DNA from: Augochlora pura
Taxonomy: Eukaryota > Arthropoda > Insecta > Hymenoptera > Halictidae
Length of the DNA stretch: 64,000 bases
NCBI RefSeq assembly: GCF_028453695.1
Contig: NC_135777.1
Location: 13,381,714-13,445,713 of the forward strand
Direction of reading: 5' to 3'
Part shown: positions 50,654 through 63,848 of the stretch, one piece after another
Position numbering within the stretch: the first letter of the stretch is position 1
How the letters are laid out: every line of letters starts with the position of its first letter
The notes under the pieces: generated by a model
Databases searched by the model: none
Seen by the model: only the letters and a program-made list of their open reading frames with translations
What the model was told of the DNA's origin: nothing
Position numbers and translations under genes: made by a program

Positions 50654-51972
50654 GATCATTCCCTCAATTGATTCGATACTATCTACGTCTACAAACACGC
50701 TTATTGGCTCTCGGCGATGATATACTTGTTGAGAACGTCCGGGAGCTGCTTCACGGCTGCTTTAATCCTCGGATCGCGCCATACGCGAGATCCTTTCGAT
50801 CGTTTTCGTTCGTCTCTAACTACTAATCTGGTTTGACAACCGTCCTCGAGGTATGGTTGCGAAATTTCTTGGCTCTATTTGATCCGGAAAGCTTCTTTGT
50901 ACCCCAGAAATAAACATTTCCCGCTCTTGGTCCGCAGCAGAAGATGCTCGTTAAAAGCGCGCTCTCCGACGACATTCAAAGTTTGCAATTCGTCGCAGAG
51001 AATTGCCGTCGACTTCGTGATTACACGACGATTCTGGTCCATATCTCCAGGAACACGAATCTGGAGTATCGTCTTCTGTACAGCCCTAATCTTCGTTAAT
51101 TATCACTTGTGGATCGCTCAAGAAAGCCTTAATTGATCATTAACTTGCCACAGGCCAAGAACCGATGAAGCCGGTGACTACGTTGGAACACGATATTATC
51201 GTAATTACTCTATTGCTATTACGATAAACTCGGTAATCCCATTGCGGATGATTATCGAGCCACCCCCGCGTCTTCGTCGTTACGGTTGAAGCACGGCGGA
51301 GCACTGAAATTTCTACGACACACGATCCCCCGATACTCTTTCTCCGCTTTCGTCGTTGCGCGACGACGAAATCGGAAGCTCGTTACGCCCGCGACCGTGA
51401 AAACGATCTGCGTTACTTTGTTAACAAGCTTTCTACATGGTTGCCTTTAATACGAAGGATATCCGAATGCGATGGCGACCGTTCTCCGATACACGAACAG
51501 AAACCTAATCCCTCCGCGCAGGACGACTTTTAGACCCGACTGGGAAACAGCTGGAGCGATAAATCGCGGCCACGCATCGACGCTATTACTTATTGCACCC
51601 GGGGACTCGTTTCTGTCTCTGTAGGAGCACGCCCACGCGCCGCGAAGAGCCGCGTAACCGAGGGCGCTCGCTCGCCCGCGCGCGCGCCCGCATTCAAAAG
51701 CGCCGGACAAGTTGAACGGCGTTCGATCTCTCGATCGGGTGGATCGTCCTCCTAGGAGCTTTCGAAGACGGGGTCCATCTCGTCGATCTTTTTTGCTCGC
51801 CTCGCGGGCAAGAGGGACTCGTCGCGCGGCGGCGATGACTGCTCGCCATCGCGCGACGACGACCTTCCTTACTTGATTTATCGCGTCAACGTCGCGCGCG
51901 CGCGCGGCCGCTCCACTCCGAGATATCGAAAGTAGCTCGTCACGGAACATCTGTGAACTGTTGACGAGCTGA

Positions 51973-52064
51973 CGCTGCCTGCTCGCCTGCCTGCTCGGCT
52001 GCCTGCCTGCCTGCTTGCCTGCTTGTGCTCGCTTGCTTGCCTGACTGCTTGCTCGCCTGTCTGT
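51973..52064 (+). repeat. TGCC/TGCT tetranucleotide repeat
   Basis: Irregular CTGC, CTGCC and CTTG units in the presumed vein intron. It produces a Gln/Ala/Ser/Arg-rich open frame on the minus strand that is not a gene. Confidence 0.85.
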
Positions 52065-52496
52065 GGCAGTACTCGCCGCGCACATGTGGCTCTTTGCGTG
52101 AAAAGAGTCTATCGAACCGACCGGTAGGCACGCAGTGTCTTCGATCGAGTGTACGACGAGGTAACCGTGTTGCAGAACGAGCGGGACCGTAAACAGGACC
52201 TCCTCTCGTGGGCCTTTCGGTCCTGTACCTCTATCTCCTCTGCCTCTACTGTTAGCACCATGTCTTTCGCACTCAAATGTAAACTAATTCCGCAGCTCTT
52301 TCAAGCACCGGCGTTGTTCGCAGATTGTCCCGAGTGCTCGGCAAATGTCCGTTGCGAGTGCACAGATTCTGTCAGCTGGGGTTGCGGAGCCGGTTAGTGT
52401 GGGGTCAACAATTGCCGTGCCTTCGGTTTGTCTTCGAGTATACTTAAAAATAAAAGAGTCTTTGATTCTTTTATTTTGTATACATTTTAATAAAAA

Positions 52497-52612
52497 AATG
52501 TAATTTATTCGATAAATATATTGTCAATTATGCCCAATTATTTTGTTTAATTCTGAATAGAAAATTGTAATATGACTTATTCGATAAATACAATGTTAAT
52601 TGTGCCCGAATA
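52497..52612 (+). repeat. imperfect tandem duplication, unit about 66 bp
   Basis: ATGTAATTTATTCGATAAAT with TGTCAATTATGCCC (52497-52540) recurs as TTGTAATATGACTTATTCGA with TGTTAATTGTGCCC (52563-52612). A hairpin with 11-bp arms (AAAATAAAAGA/TCTTTTATTTT) lies just upstream at 52446-52477. Confidence 0.8.
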
Positions 52613-53210
52613 TAAATCAAGAGCAAGTAGTCAGTGACTTCACGGTAATCGTCCCCACAACCCTAAAAGGCGAATTGTTCTTATTCGCGCTATGCAGCGT
52701 ATTGATCACGTGTCGTTGATCTATAGATCATCGAGGGAAAGATAGCAGGAATCGAATCCGACGACGCCGAAATAAGAAATCGCGTTTTATTCCCGTCGCA
52801 AGAACAGCTCGCGAATATTTCGTGGGATTTTCCGGAGAGCGTTTTCGCGCGAGCGTGCGAGCGAGCGAGCAGAGGCGGAGGCGAAGGCGGGTTCCGAGCG
52901 CGCAAAGCGGGCAAAGTTCTTTGATACTTCTTTGGAGTAGCTCGGCACGGGGCTTCGTTAGCGTCGTTTTCGTCCTCTACTTTCCCCGTCTCGTTTACGA
53001 GTTCGGAACTGTTGCGCTCGTTTGCTTCCCAAGCCTCCTCTATCCGAGAGCGGCGATGGGGCGCCGCGCCGCGCCTCACCCGCCGGTTTCTAGCCCCGTG
53101 CGTATTACACATCCGCCTTGACGCGTATCGAAAGTTTCCGCGACTTATCCCATTAACGAGCCCCCGAAGTATCTCGCCCCCGTGAAAAGCAGAGTCGAAG
53201 AGAGCGAGTG

Positions 53211-53275
53211 AGAAAGAGAGAGAGATATAGATAGTGAGAGAGAGAGAGAGAGAGAGAGGGAGAGAAGAGAGAGAG
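53211..53275 (+). repeat. GA microsatellite
   Basis: GA run with ATAGATAGTG interruption in the presumed vein intron. A CT-rich tract lies 115 bp downstream, so the pair could form an imperfect fold-back. Confidence 0.9.
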
Positions 53276-53390
53276 CCACTCCAGGGGGTGGCCCGCTTTT
53301 TCCTTAAACCGATTTACCGTGTACGGTCCGAGCGGCGCGAATAAATTGGATCTCCTCCCCTCGAACGGCACGGCGCCTTCTCAAGAGCAG

Positions 53391-53466
53391 CTCTCCTTCT
53401 CTCTCGCGCTCTCGCGCTCTCTCGCTCTCTCGCTCTCTCGCTCGCTCCTCTGCCCTTCTCTGTCTC
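53391..53466 (+). repeat. CT/CTCG pyrimidine tract
   Basis: CTCTCGCGCT and CTCGCTCT units. Complementary in character to the GA run at 53211-53275. Confidence 0.85.
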
Positions 53467-54255
53467 TGTAATAGCGTCGCATCATTGTCGCGCGGATCGC
53501 GAGAAGAATTGCACAATGGCGCCTGGCACTTGTCTGGTCCTCCACGTCGTTATCTCGCGTTCCCTCGCTTATCGTTATCACCTGGCGAACGCATTATTTA
53601 CGGGATATCGGAATTACTGTAGCTATCTGATCCCCGTAACTGGTGTGATGTCACCGTGGATTCGCGCTTCCATCATCCTATCATGGGAAATCCCTTTCTT
53701 CTGGAACGAAGGGCCCCTGTGTCCCTCCGTCGGCCCTGTCACCCCATGGGAAAAGGGTTCCAGGGTTAGGGCGCGAACGGAGGCGCAAAAGCGGCGCGGA
53801 ACGCGTCTGGTGTCCAGCGGCGAGACGCGACGCGACGCGACGCGACGGTTCGTTGATCCGCGATCCGCAAAAGCGGGTCCGTGCCGGCCCTTCTTCCAGT
53901 TGTCGGTGACTAAGCCAGACGGAGAGGGGGGCAGGGAACCCGGGACGTCAATTATAAGGCCTTAATCGGAAACCCGTCCTTACTTCTGTTGGCTTACACT
54001 CGGCCATGCCACCCGAGCGAGACAACGGCCGACGAGAAACGGAATATCGAGAGCGCATAGACGCGTCTCTGATCCGTCTCTCTGCCGTCGGCCTCCTCGG
54101 TCCCATCTTCATAGATACACCCTCCCCTGCTTTTATGTAGATCATCCGCTTAATTCACGATTTTTCTATTGAAAACCGCAGCCAGTGTTTGCAGCACGAA
54201 CTTCCAATTTCGAGCCGTTTGGTCCGCAGCCAACTAGTTAAGATTCGGGAATTGT

Positions 54256-54384
54256 ATGTAAAACTACTGTACAGAGCTGGAAGGGAGCAGCTTAATTACA
54301 TCGAGCGGCATTAAATATATGTTGAATATACTCAACGATCGACCGAACCTATGTTCTGTCCAGCTCTGCACAGTTTACGTGCAA
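54256..54384. repeat. inverted repeat, arms about 25 bp, loop about 80 bp
   Basis: Left arm GTAAAACTACTGTACAGAGC then TGGA (54256-54281) pairs with right arm TCCAGCTCTGCACAGTTTAC (54360 on), with a two-base bulge and a few mismatches. It is in the presumed vein intron. It could be a MITE or a hairpin RNA precursor; nothing decides between them. Confidence 0.6.
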
Positions 54385-55455
54385 CTCCGCTAACTTCTTC
54401 GACACGGACGCAGTTTCGCATATTTATAATTTTCTAAGAATTATAAGATTGAGTAATTGAGACATCCTGCTATTTTAATTTCAACGTATGTTCGTATCAA
54501 GACATTTATTCAATGATCTCCTATGTAAGATTTCCTACACAGGTATGATGCAAATGTAATTTCGGTTCTTTCGCAAACTACTTATTTCGGGAACTGAAAT
54601 TACGTTCGAAATAACTGAATAATTATAACAAATTTAAAACAGAAAATGTGGTACCGGTCGCTTCGACCGGCAAAGCAGCTTTAATGTTACGTAAACGTTG
54701 TCGAACTCCGCTCGAGTGAAAAGCTGCAGCTACTCCTCAGTTCATAGCGATTTTTAAGATTCGATAACGTAGCTCAAAGTACCGTGCGAAGTCGGGAAAG
54801 AGGGCAACAAGTGCAAAAGTATAGGCGTTTGATCGAACGAGCGCTTCTTAGTCCTGCCGGAGTACTTGGAAAAGTTTTGGAAACTGTGCTCGGCGGATCC
54901 GCAACGAACAATCTGGTTATCGCGTAAAAAGGAGCAGCGATGGCCGCGAAAAATGCGAAAAGACGAGGAAATTATGCAGTCGGCGGAATCGCATCGCGGA
55001 CCACCAAAACAGTCGGTGCGCCGCGCCGCGCCGCGCCGGCGTGGTTCCCCGGGGAGAGGGCTCTCCCCCGGCCGCAAATCCATCGAGAGCCATTAATGAA
55101 TTCGCGGATCTTGAGTTGGCGAACAATTCTCTGGTGGTAATTGCAGCGCGAACCGAAAGGCTTCGCGGCGATGGAGTTGCGTGGAACTCGAAACAATTCG
55201 CGGTTGCGAGCCGGTCGTAAGAACGGGAACGGGAACAACGCGATAAGCGAGCAGCGTGCAGGTATCTCGGGTTTACTTCGAAACAGTTCAGTCATCGGAG
55301 AGTCGGCATCTCGGCGCATCATTGTTACGTTAGGCGGTCGTCGCCGCCGGATATTACCGCTCACGATTTCCTCGATAACGAGAAGCAATCGCGGATCTCA
55401 TTCGATAAAGAAAGAGAAAGAGAGAGAAATGAGAGATAGCGGGACGATCATTTTT

Positions 55456-55479
55456 CGAGAGAGAGAGAGAGAGAGAGAG
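55456..55479 (+). repeat. GA microsatellite
   Basis: Pure GA run of about 12 units. Confidence 0.9.
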
Positions 55480-56909
55480 TCGATTCATTCCACGTGCGAT
55501 TGTAAACGCTCTCGCGTTTCGCGGAAACTCGTTCCGGGGTTATTCTTGGATACAGCGTGTGCACTTGCACCGCGTGGTGCAACCACGAGAGTCCGGCGCC
55601 TGCGATATCTGTGCACGCGATGATAATATCGTATTATCACGGCTCGAACTAGAGTCTTCTGTGCGGCGATCCGCCGCCGCCGCGACGAGAGAAGGGTTGG
55701 TCGAAAGCGTGTACTCTCGCGGGTTCGCGAGTTATTTTGGCGTCCGCACACGCACACGCGTCGCGAAGGAGCGGGTTCGTTAATCGTCTCGGTGCAGTCT
55801 TCTTCGTCGGGCGCCGCGGACGCTCGGATTATTCTCGCCTTTTGTGCGTCGACCGTAAATCTGCGAAACCGTGCCTCCACCGTCGAAGAACCATCGTCGG
55901 TAGCAAGCGGCGTGCCTCGCGAAATTAATAGAACTGTTCTGTAAACTTTTAGCGCCCGAGTATCTAGGTCATTGACCATCGCGCTGGATATTTCATCGCA
56001 GCTACCGACGTCTGGTTATTTTTCAGCAATTTTTCGGAGGACGCGGAACATTCGTTGACTCTATCATGTTTCTGTTCAAAATGGTTCGGATCCCATGCAG
56101 CGTCAACTTTATACCTTGCTGCAAAAGATGGATAGAGTATCTTGACAAGTTCTACCGATTGCTCCGAGTTATTTCGTTGCACAGTCTCTTACAGTTTCTC
56201 CTCGTTAAAACTACGTTGTTATTTAACTTAATTTAATTCAATTTATTTATATATACCGGTAAACGAACATTTTTACGAATACGTATCTTCTTCGTATAGT
56301 AGAAAATCAAGAAATTAAGTAATCAGTTTATAAAGACTGATGTGAATTTGTTAGGATTGGCTGTAAATTTGTCTTCCTCGTCGCTATTGTTGCCAACGAA
56401 TTGAAATATTAAGAAAAGCTGGCTAATCGCGCTAAATCTGGACGAGTAGAACAAGGTTCCAAACTTGATACAGGGAACATATTGAGCTATGTTCGTCCAG
56501 GACATTCTTATCTCCACCGCTGTGTGATGCTGCCAACGATGTTTCACCACATGCTTACTATCTACTACTTACTCGTGCATCTTGGAATTACTAGAAAACA
56601 ATCGTAAACAAAGACAAAGATAAAGAACTTCCAACGACGTTTGTGAATTCGCCAAAATAGAGGATTCGATATCGGCGAAAACTCGGAAGGATAGTAGAGA
56701 ATGCAGCGCGGCGGAGTTTCGGCGAAGGTTTTCCATGGAAGCCGGTGTCTCTTGATGGCCAATCGGCGAGGCATAATTGGCGACTTAGCGGGAAGCGTAG
56801 CTCGTAACATCGGCCGCGAGATTGATCGTCTGAGGAAGGGGAGTAAGGCACAAGGGCATCGGGAGGAGCGGCGAGCGGATAGATAGAGCTAGAACGCGAG
56901 GGAGGGAGC

Positions 56910-57030
56910 GTGAGATCGAACATGAGAGAGAAAGAGAGAGAGAGAGCGAGAGAGAATAAGAGTGAGAAAATGAGTGTGCGAGTGAGAGAAAGAGGGAAAG
57001 AAAGGGGCAGGGAGAGAGAGAGAGAGGTAG
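56910..57030 (+). repeat. GA-rich tract
   Basis: Long interrupted GAGAAAGAGAG tract with AGTGAG variants; all frames across it are low complexity. Confidence 0.85.
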
Positions 57031-57439
57031 GTACGTTCGAGATAGGGATGGAGAAGGGATATGGGAGGGGGAAGTGGGCCCGTCGGGAGGGAAGGAGGGG
57101 GAAAATCGGCACGTACGTATCCAGAGCACGTACGGCCCTGTGCCCATACTCAGAGGAACCCGCAGGTACGCTCTATATACTGCGGACAGAGGCTCACGCA
57201 CAGGCGGACGGTCTCACACGCACGTGTACAGGTGGAGGTGGAGTGATGCGAGAAAGATGGAGAGAGAAAGAGAGAGAAAGAGAGTGGGGGACCACACGTG
57301 TGGTGTGTGTATACACCGTGGCGGCGAGGAGCAGGTAGACTGCTGGGCGGCCGGCGATCCAGCCTCGAGCACGAGGTCTCCGTGGTGATCCGCCGATCCG
57401 GAGAACCGGTGCTCTCTCGATGCTGCTCCACCTGGCTCG

Positions 57440-57484
57440 CCTGCTCTTGCCCGCTCCAGCTCGCTCCAGCTCGCTCCAGCCCGC
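57440..57484 (+). repeat. GCTCGCTCCA tandem repeat
   Basis: Three to four copies of a 10-base GCTCGCTCCA-type unit. A second small cluster (GCTCATG/GCTCGTT) follows at about 57548-57580. Confidence 0.75.
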
Positions 57485-59496
57485 TCTCGCCTGGTCGCTC
57501 GCATCGAAATTAGTTTACCCGGAATGCGATTGTAACGACGCACCGTGGCTCGTTGCTCATGGCTCATGGCTCGTTGCTCGCCGTGACAATTCGGACCCCG
57601 CGTTCCATCGCGCGTTTGATGTTCCTTTGGAAAATTAATTTAAGGTCGCAAAGTGCGAAAGAGTGAGAGAGAAAGATGGAAAGACCGTCGCCCGGGTCCG
57701 CGCCGATTCGACGGCTCCGTTTGCCAGGAAAATTCCACGCTACCTTTGGAATTTCGAACCGGGCTTGGAAGCGTGCGCGCGCGAACGCGGACACCGACTC
57801 TCGAGAGTCGACTCGCGCCAAAGTGACCAGATTAGCGGATAACGTAAATAACTTCGGACCCGACTTTGACGTAATAATTCAATCGCGATAGCGTGACACT
57901 GGTTCCCGTCGAACTGCGAGGCGGGGCGCGGCGCGGCGCGGTGACCACGCTCTCCGCTTCGATTCGGAATAAGTCGCGAGAGTAGACTGCTCGGCGACTG
58001 CCGATCTCTACCGTCGTGTCCGGTCGCTCGAGCGTGATTATTTTTAGCGATCAGTGAACGGTGAACGAAGCTTGGATACGCTCGAACGTTCCGCAGATTT
58101 TTCGACGATAACGGCGCGACCGAGGCGACGCTATCGCGGAACTCGATAAGCCCCGGGTTCCTGCGATCCTCGCGATCGGCCCAATTCCACGGGGCCGGCA
58201 GCCGTGACGGATTTTTTCCCCCGGCTGGGTGGTAGCTGGAGCCGGTAGCTCGGAGCGCTCTCGGGGCTGATCGATGTCCCTCGGACCCCCGCGAATCTCC
58301 GAAACCGAGACCGTAAGAACCGAGCATGTATCATACGGCAGAAGGAACGGCGATTTCAATATCGCCGGGCATGCCGGCAATTTATGGCCCCGTTTTCTCC
58401 CAGAATTGGTCCATGTTCGCCGATCCGATGGCGTGCGCGCGGTGGCCGCGTCCTCCCTTCCGTGTCCAGCCTCTCGTCCTGCCATGCCGGACGGGGGACC
58501 TCGCGCAATTGGCACAGCTGGCCGGACAGTTGCCGTAGGACAATCAATGTTCCCGGATACAATGCGATAATTTGCTATCGCTTGTCGCCATCGTCGATTG
58601 AATTACGGGCATATTATTACAGTGCCGACGCATTTCCGACGGCCAACTACTTCTGCCGGGGACAAATATCCGTGTGATTAACGAGGGATCGAGTGCCGCG
58701 CGATGTCCTCTGTCCCTTCTCGAAAACCGCGCGTTCTCCGATCGATCGATCGAGTGGACGGATCACGGTGGAAACGCCGGGAAACGGTGAATCTTTAACG
58801 AGCGAACGTTGCCAGCAATCCAAAGCGGCCGCGGCGCGGCGCGGCGCGTTCCGCTTTCGCGCGGATTCAAGGTTCTAAACTTGACAACAGCAGAAACGAG
58901 CGGCCCGCGACCAGCTGTTAGGATCAGTCTCGCGGCCGATCGATCGATCAACGCCGCTCTTTTGTTATCGGCAAGACCGCGCGAAACCCGGGTAAAAAGC
59001 CGAAGAAAAAATGGGAACGACGACCGCGCTTCGTGAAACACGATTCTCGTCTCCGACGCCTTCTCTCGCCCCTTTTCTCTCCCCCTTTTCTCGGTTCCCT
59101 CGACAAATCCCGACGAAAACGCTTTGGTATCTCGTTAAAAACTCGGCAAAAAGTTCGAGCTCCCCTCCCCACCCCGTTTTAGCTCGGGTCTCGATTTTCT
59201 TTTTAAGCCGGATTCGAATCTCCACCGCGAACGAGCAGCCGCGCCGCAGGAAAAAAAGGACAGGCTGTCGATAACATGTGTTTTCCCCGGTCTTCGGTTA
59301 AATCGTGCGCTCCCCATCCTCGCTATCGGGGCCGCCCTTCCTACGCACGCTTCCTTTCTGGTCGGAATAAGGGATGAGCTGGCTTAAAGAGTACCGGATT
59401 GAATATCACGGCCGCGAGCGTGCCGCGCGCAGTTCGCGGATACGCCCAACGATTTGTATGCCGAACGTGCCCGACTATTTCACCCTTGCCTGCCTG

Positions 59497-59517
59497 CCCC
59501 CCCCCCCTCTCCCCCCC
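59497..59517 (+). repeat. interrupted poly-C tract
   Basis: Two runs of C separated by TCT in a pyrimidine-rich stretch of the presumed intron. Confidence 0.85.
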
Positions 59518-61421
59518 GCTGTCTCCTCCTCGCCCTCCTCGTCCTGCCGCCTCCCGCCGCCGCGAGCCTCTTTATTTTCACTCCCGCCTTCCTTCCTTCT
59601 TACCCCAGATTTTCCGGCTTTCCAACTTCCGCCGCTGCTTTCTACCTCCGACGACTATTATTCCGTCGCGGCGCTCCCTCAAAAGTCTACCCTTTGACTT
59701 TTGTATTGGCGCGGATGGTATTAGAATTTTTCGGCCGGATTTTCCGCCGGATTGCGAGCACCGTAATCAAGCCCAATTTTCGAGGACGACGGAGACGGTA
59801 CGAAGATCCCTTTGGTGGAACGGGAAAGTCTGGTGTACAGCCCCTCGAGTATCGGCACTCCGTACAGATTTTCTCCCGAGCTGAGACGCACTTTCTTTCG
59901 TGCCATCGAGCCGATTCTCCGAGTTAAATAGTTCGCCGTTTTCGCAATATTCTGTGTTACTTCGAGTTACATTTACTGCGCGTAAACATTTGCAGCTTAA
60001 ATTAGAACTTTTGTGAGCACAGAAATATACTCGAAACTTTTTATATCGTTTGGATATAAGAAAACCAAGGCGAAGTAAAAGGAATAAATAAGAAAATAGA
60101 AATAATTATTATATAGAATGTGTGTAAAGTGCCTGGAACATTTCAAGTACCCACTTTTCGGGGAGGTTAAACAGTTATTTCCAGCGTCGAATCGGATTTC
60201 CGACCGATGAAAATTTCCCACTTGTAATCTGTCTAGAATAATCTGTTTTCATAAAGTAACAGAAATCGAGCGCTTCATACATTTTCATATGCCACGAATT
60301 TTAAACATAATTCAAGTATAATTAAATCGATATCCTTTTTGCCACAACAAGAGAGGAATAATTACTGTTGCATGCTGTGCAAATTAATTCCATTATTCTC
60401 TTCATTTGTTTTATATTGCGTGCAAAAATATGAAATTCTGGCGCGTTATATTCGCGCTAAATTCATTAATTTCATAATTTTTCGGCGGAAATTTTGCACA
60501 GACGTGCAGCGGGATAATCGGCGAACCTATGTAAATGGAAAAGATTATATTCAGCGGTAACGCTATTTATACTAATTTGTATGTGGTCGCTGTAAACGGA
60601 AGCCTTTATACTATCATTTCCTTTTGATTTTTTTCGCTCGGAACATCGTTTAATTGCTAGAATTTAAAGAAAAATTTCTATTGTTAAAACATTATCGATT
60701 TATATTTATATGTGCTATTCATACGTAACATTTACAAAATATAACGTGGTATCGGTTTAAACAATTACCAGCTGTTCTCATATAAAGTTCTGCATAATGC
60801 GAATTAATGTATAATTCATCATGTTACGGTTTTGCCCAGATCGGAAGTATAATTATAGGGAAGAAAGATTCGAGAAAGTTCCAAGCTTCTCGAGGGAGTC
60901 TATAAGTTTACCCTTTCTAGTAAGGGCAGATTTCGTACGACGTTATTAATTATTTTACAAAGGGAGGCTAGGTTCGCTTTGGAACTCTTTGTCCTTATTG
61001 TTCTTATCTTCAGCATGGTGATAATTAGACTGCAGAACTTAACATAAAAATGTAATTATTTTCATTAATTGCAACTAAGATGAGTGAAATGAAAATTTCT
61101 TTCTTAAGTCAAAACTTTATTAAAACTCAATATTTCACTTCCAAACATATTTAATTAAGAGTTCATTTTTGCTTTTCGAACAAAAATGTGAGATATTTTT
61201 ATCCAGCCTGGCAAAGGTGGATTAAATAATTTCAGCGAGTTTAACATAATACATAGATGTCCTAAATTACTTTTAATATCGTCGATGTTTTATATATCTT
61301 CTAACTATTTTGATTAAAAATGTGTAAAATTTGCAATCTGGTTGCGATGAGTGTATGATATTAATGATTAATAAAAATAATATTAATGATAACTATAATA
61401 TGAAGATAGCCTATAAATCGG

Positions 61422-61578
61422 CTCCCCCCCCCCCCCCCACCGATCGGTAGCCTGTGACTCAGTTGCCAATATTATTATATAAACTTTTAAATATTAAATA
61501 CCTTTCGCGATTAATAAGATAAATAAAGTCAAAATAGAAACGAAAATTTTTACGACCGGATGACCGGTAGATAGAGTG
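61422..61578 (+). mobile_element. TTAA-type MITE, family C copy 2 (internally shortened)
   Basis: GATCGGTAGCCTGTGACTC near the left, AATATTAAATACCTTTCGCG inside, and GACCGGATGACCGGTAGATA then GAGTGTTAA at the right all match the 24.1-kb copy. It is about 110 bp shorter. A run of 15 C (61424-61438) replaces the expected left terminal bases. Confidence 0.75.
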
Positions 61579-61582
61579 TTAA

Positions 61583-62106
61583 GAATTAATGACGAATATT
61601 ATTTTCACATCATGCTGTGGCTCGAGCGTGTCTTCAGACGACGGCCGTGCTGCGACCGAAGTTCGACTTCCGACGATAGAAACCATGGGAGAAGAGCGCC
61701 AGGCTATCCTAACTGCGTCTATGCTCTCGAACCGTGTTTCTCTAGCCGAGATTCGGAAGCGTCCCGCGGCGCGGGTTGTGCATCGCGCGAAGGTCGGCGC
61801 GCCGCGGCTCCGTTCCATCCTCGCCCATGAAAAAATATACTTTGGAAACGCTCGGTGACGCAACGCTTCGCGCTTCTAGAGGAGTCGCTAGATCAGACGT
61901 CCCGACCCGTTGTCGCGGTTATAAATAACCTACTCACGGCGGTATTATTTCCGAACGGTCTCGAGAAGCGAGCATTCGGATCCCGTGAAAGAGGTCACAC
62001 GTTGACGCGCGCGTGGAAAAAGAAGGAAGCGGAAGTCCGCGGTTATCCGCGCGCGGGGCGGAGAGACCCCACTCGCGAAGCGATGCCGGCGCTCGCGTCT
62101 GATTGC

Positions 62107-62144
<38 letters not shown>

Positions 62145-63848
62145 CCGCGTTAATGCCCACCCTTTCATCTCGAATGTAATTAACGGTATTACCATCATCG
62201 CGATTACTCTTATTACCTTTCTGTTTACTTATCTCGGGAGTCGGGGAGATGTCCCGGCACCAAAGAGGATCCGGCGGAGCGCAAACTTGGCACCAGCCCG
62301 AGGCGCTGGGCGCCGGACAATTTGATAATTAACGGCGAGAGAGACGAGGCGAGCGAAGCGAGAGAGAGAGAGGGAGAGAAAGCGATGGAGGCGGAGAGAA
62401 TGGTGGCTCCGGTTTGTTAAATAATTCCCAGATCGGATATCTTTGACGCAGACCCCTATTTGCGGAACTCGGAGACGAGTCCGCTTTGCCGTGGCTTCGA
62501 TCAGGCACGCAGACCGCTTCAAGGTGCTCCGTGAACCCGAGGAGGCGAGCTTCGTTGCTAATTCACCGAGATGCGATCGCGGTCGTTCGCTCGCGATTCG
62601 AGCAGCTCCGTCGTCTCCGCCAATTTCTCGCGATTCCATTCGCCGGGGACGACGGTACACGCGGCGGCGATTCGGCGCGGATCGGCACCGCGTTTTGGTA
62701 TCGCGAGTGCCCAGCTCGGGCCGCTCGGCCGACAGATGGAAAAGCGTTTTGTGTCAGGGGGAACTATCGGGCCTGAAATCTTGCCAGGCCCGAGAGAACG
62801 CTTCGCCACGGTTAATGCACGGGGAATGGGTCGCCGCACGGGAGCACGGTTTTCCTTGGAACACGAGCGAAGAATTCGTGGGAGCATTACGATACTGCCG
62901 CGCCGCGATGACGTCAAGTGTGTCAGTGGCCACGCTGATTCCCAGTTGCTTAACTTTGTCGGGCGCCGACGCGATCTATGAACGAGCCGAAATTTGGAAA
63001 CGGGAGCTTTCGCCTCGCTCGTCCGAGCCTATTTGCTTTTGTAACCCGACGGATTGCGCGATAAACACATATTCTTTCCGCGGCCGTGCGCTCCCCCGCG
63101 ATCGTCCCATTGCATCATTCGCGAGTCCGTTTCCGTGTTTTTCGACGGTGAGATACTTTTGGCGTCGTTGAGTCGCTGATTTGTGTCTTCCCATTGAAAA
63201 AATGCCGTGCTTCCGCGCGACTAATTTTTTGACGAATACAAGTCCCGTTTTTGGAGAACGCGTCGTACTCCTTGATAAATTGATACAAATGGGGAGGGCG
63301 TACGCTCGTCAAACGCGAGCGAATACTAACGCGAGATGATGTATACGTCGACTTTTATTAATATGAACGCGTAGGGCCGCGTATATTTAGAAAAATGGTA
63401 GCACCGGAATGAACAGCTTTCGCTGAAAATTTTTCACACATAGACTTCCTTCATCTAACAAACTAAATCGTACCACCGTTCGCGCCCCGCGCAAATAAAT
63501 TCATCCCTCCATGCCGTCGCCATTATAGCACAATAAATAATGCATCATAACTTTTTATCGATGTATTCATATGATAAGAAGATTACGTTAAGGTTAAGAT
63601 ATTGCTGCCACGCTAGTTATGTATGGATAACACAATTTTGCTAATGCGAATGGAACGCGAGCTTCATATAGTCTATTCGTATAGTCGTCGTATAGTCTAC
63701 TAAGTAAACATGAATGGATTTCATGTGCAATTTGAGAGTACAGCGCAAGTAATTTCTGTAATAAATCTCGTCTCCTCAGTTCTTACGTTATAAAACAGAT
63801 TGTTTTAATCTCTTACGTCTAATATAGTAATTGCCTCTGCCACTTAAC
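61583..63848 (+). other. presumed vein intron, distal part
   Basis: GC-rich from 61.6 to 63.3 kb with overlapping open frames in several phases (for example 62443-63171) that are Arg/Ser/Pro-rich and show no domain, then AT-rich. No exon recognised. Confidence 0.4.
62107..62142 (+). repeat. GA microsatellite
   Basis: GA run of about 17 units, with a similar shorter run at 62358-62380. Confidence 0.9.

Larger units (their letters stand above)
50654..61421 (+). other. vn: presumed first large intron of vein
   Basis: No Ig-type or EGF-type coding segment was recognised on the plus strand. GC-rich islands at 51.2-52.4, 52.7-54.1, 55.0-56.0, 56.7-59.4 kb carry GA/CT repeats and could be enhancers, alternative first exons, or another gene's promoter. 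The intron assignment depends on the donor at 50648 being used and the remaining exons lying beyond the window. Confidence 0.4.

Noticed and set aside
62443..63171. 242-codon open frame on the plus strand
   Set aside because: Composition is typical of GC-rich non-coding DNA, frames overlap on both strands, and no Ig or EGF motif is present.
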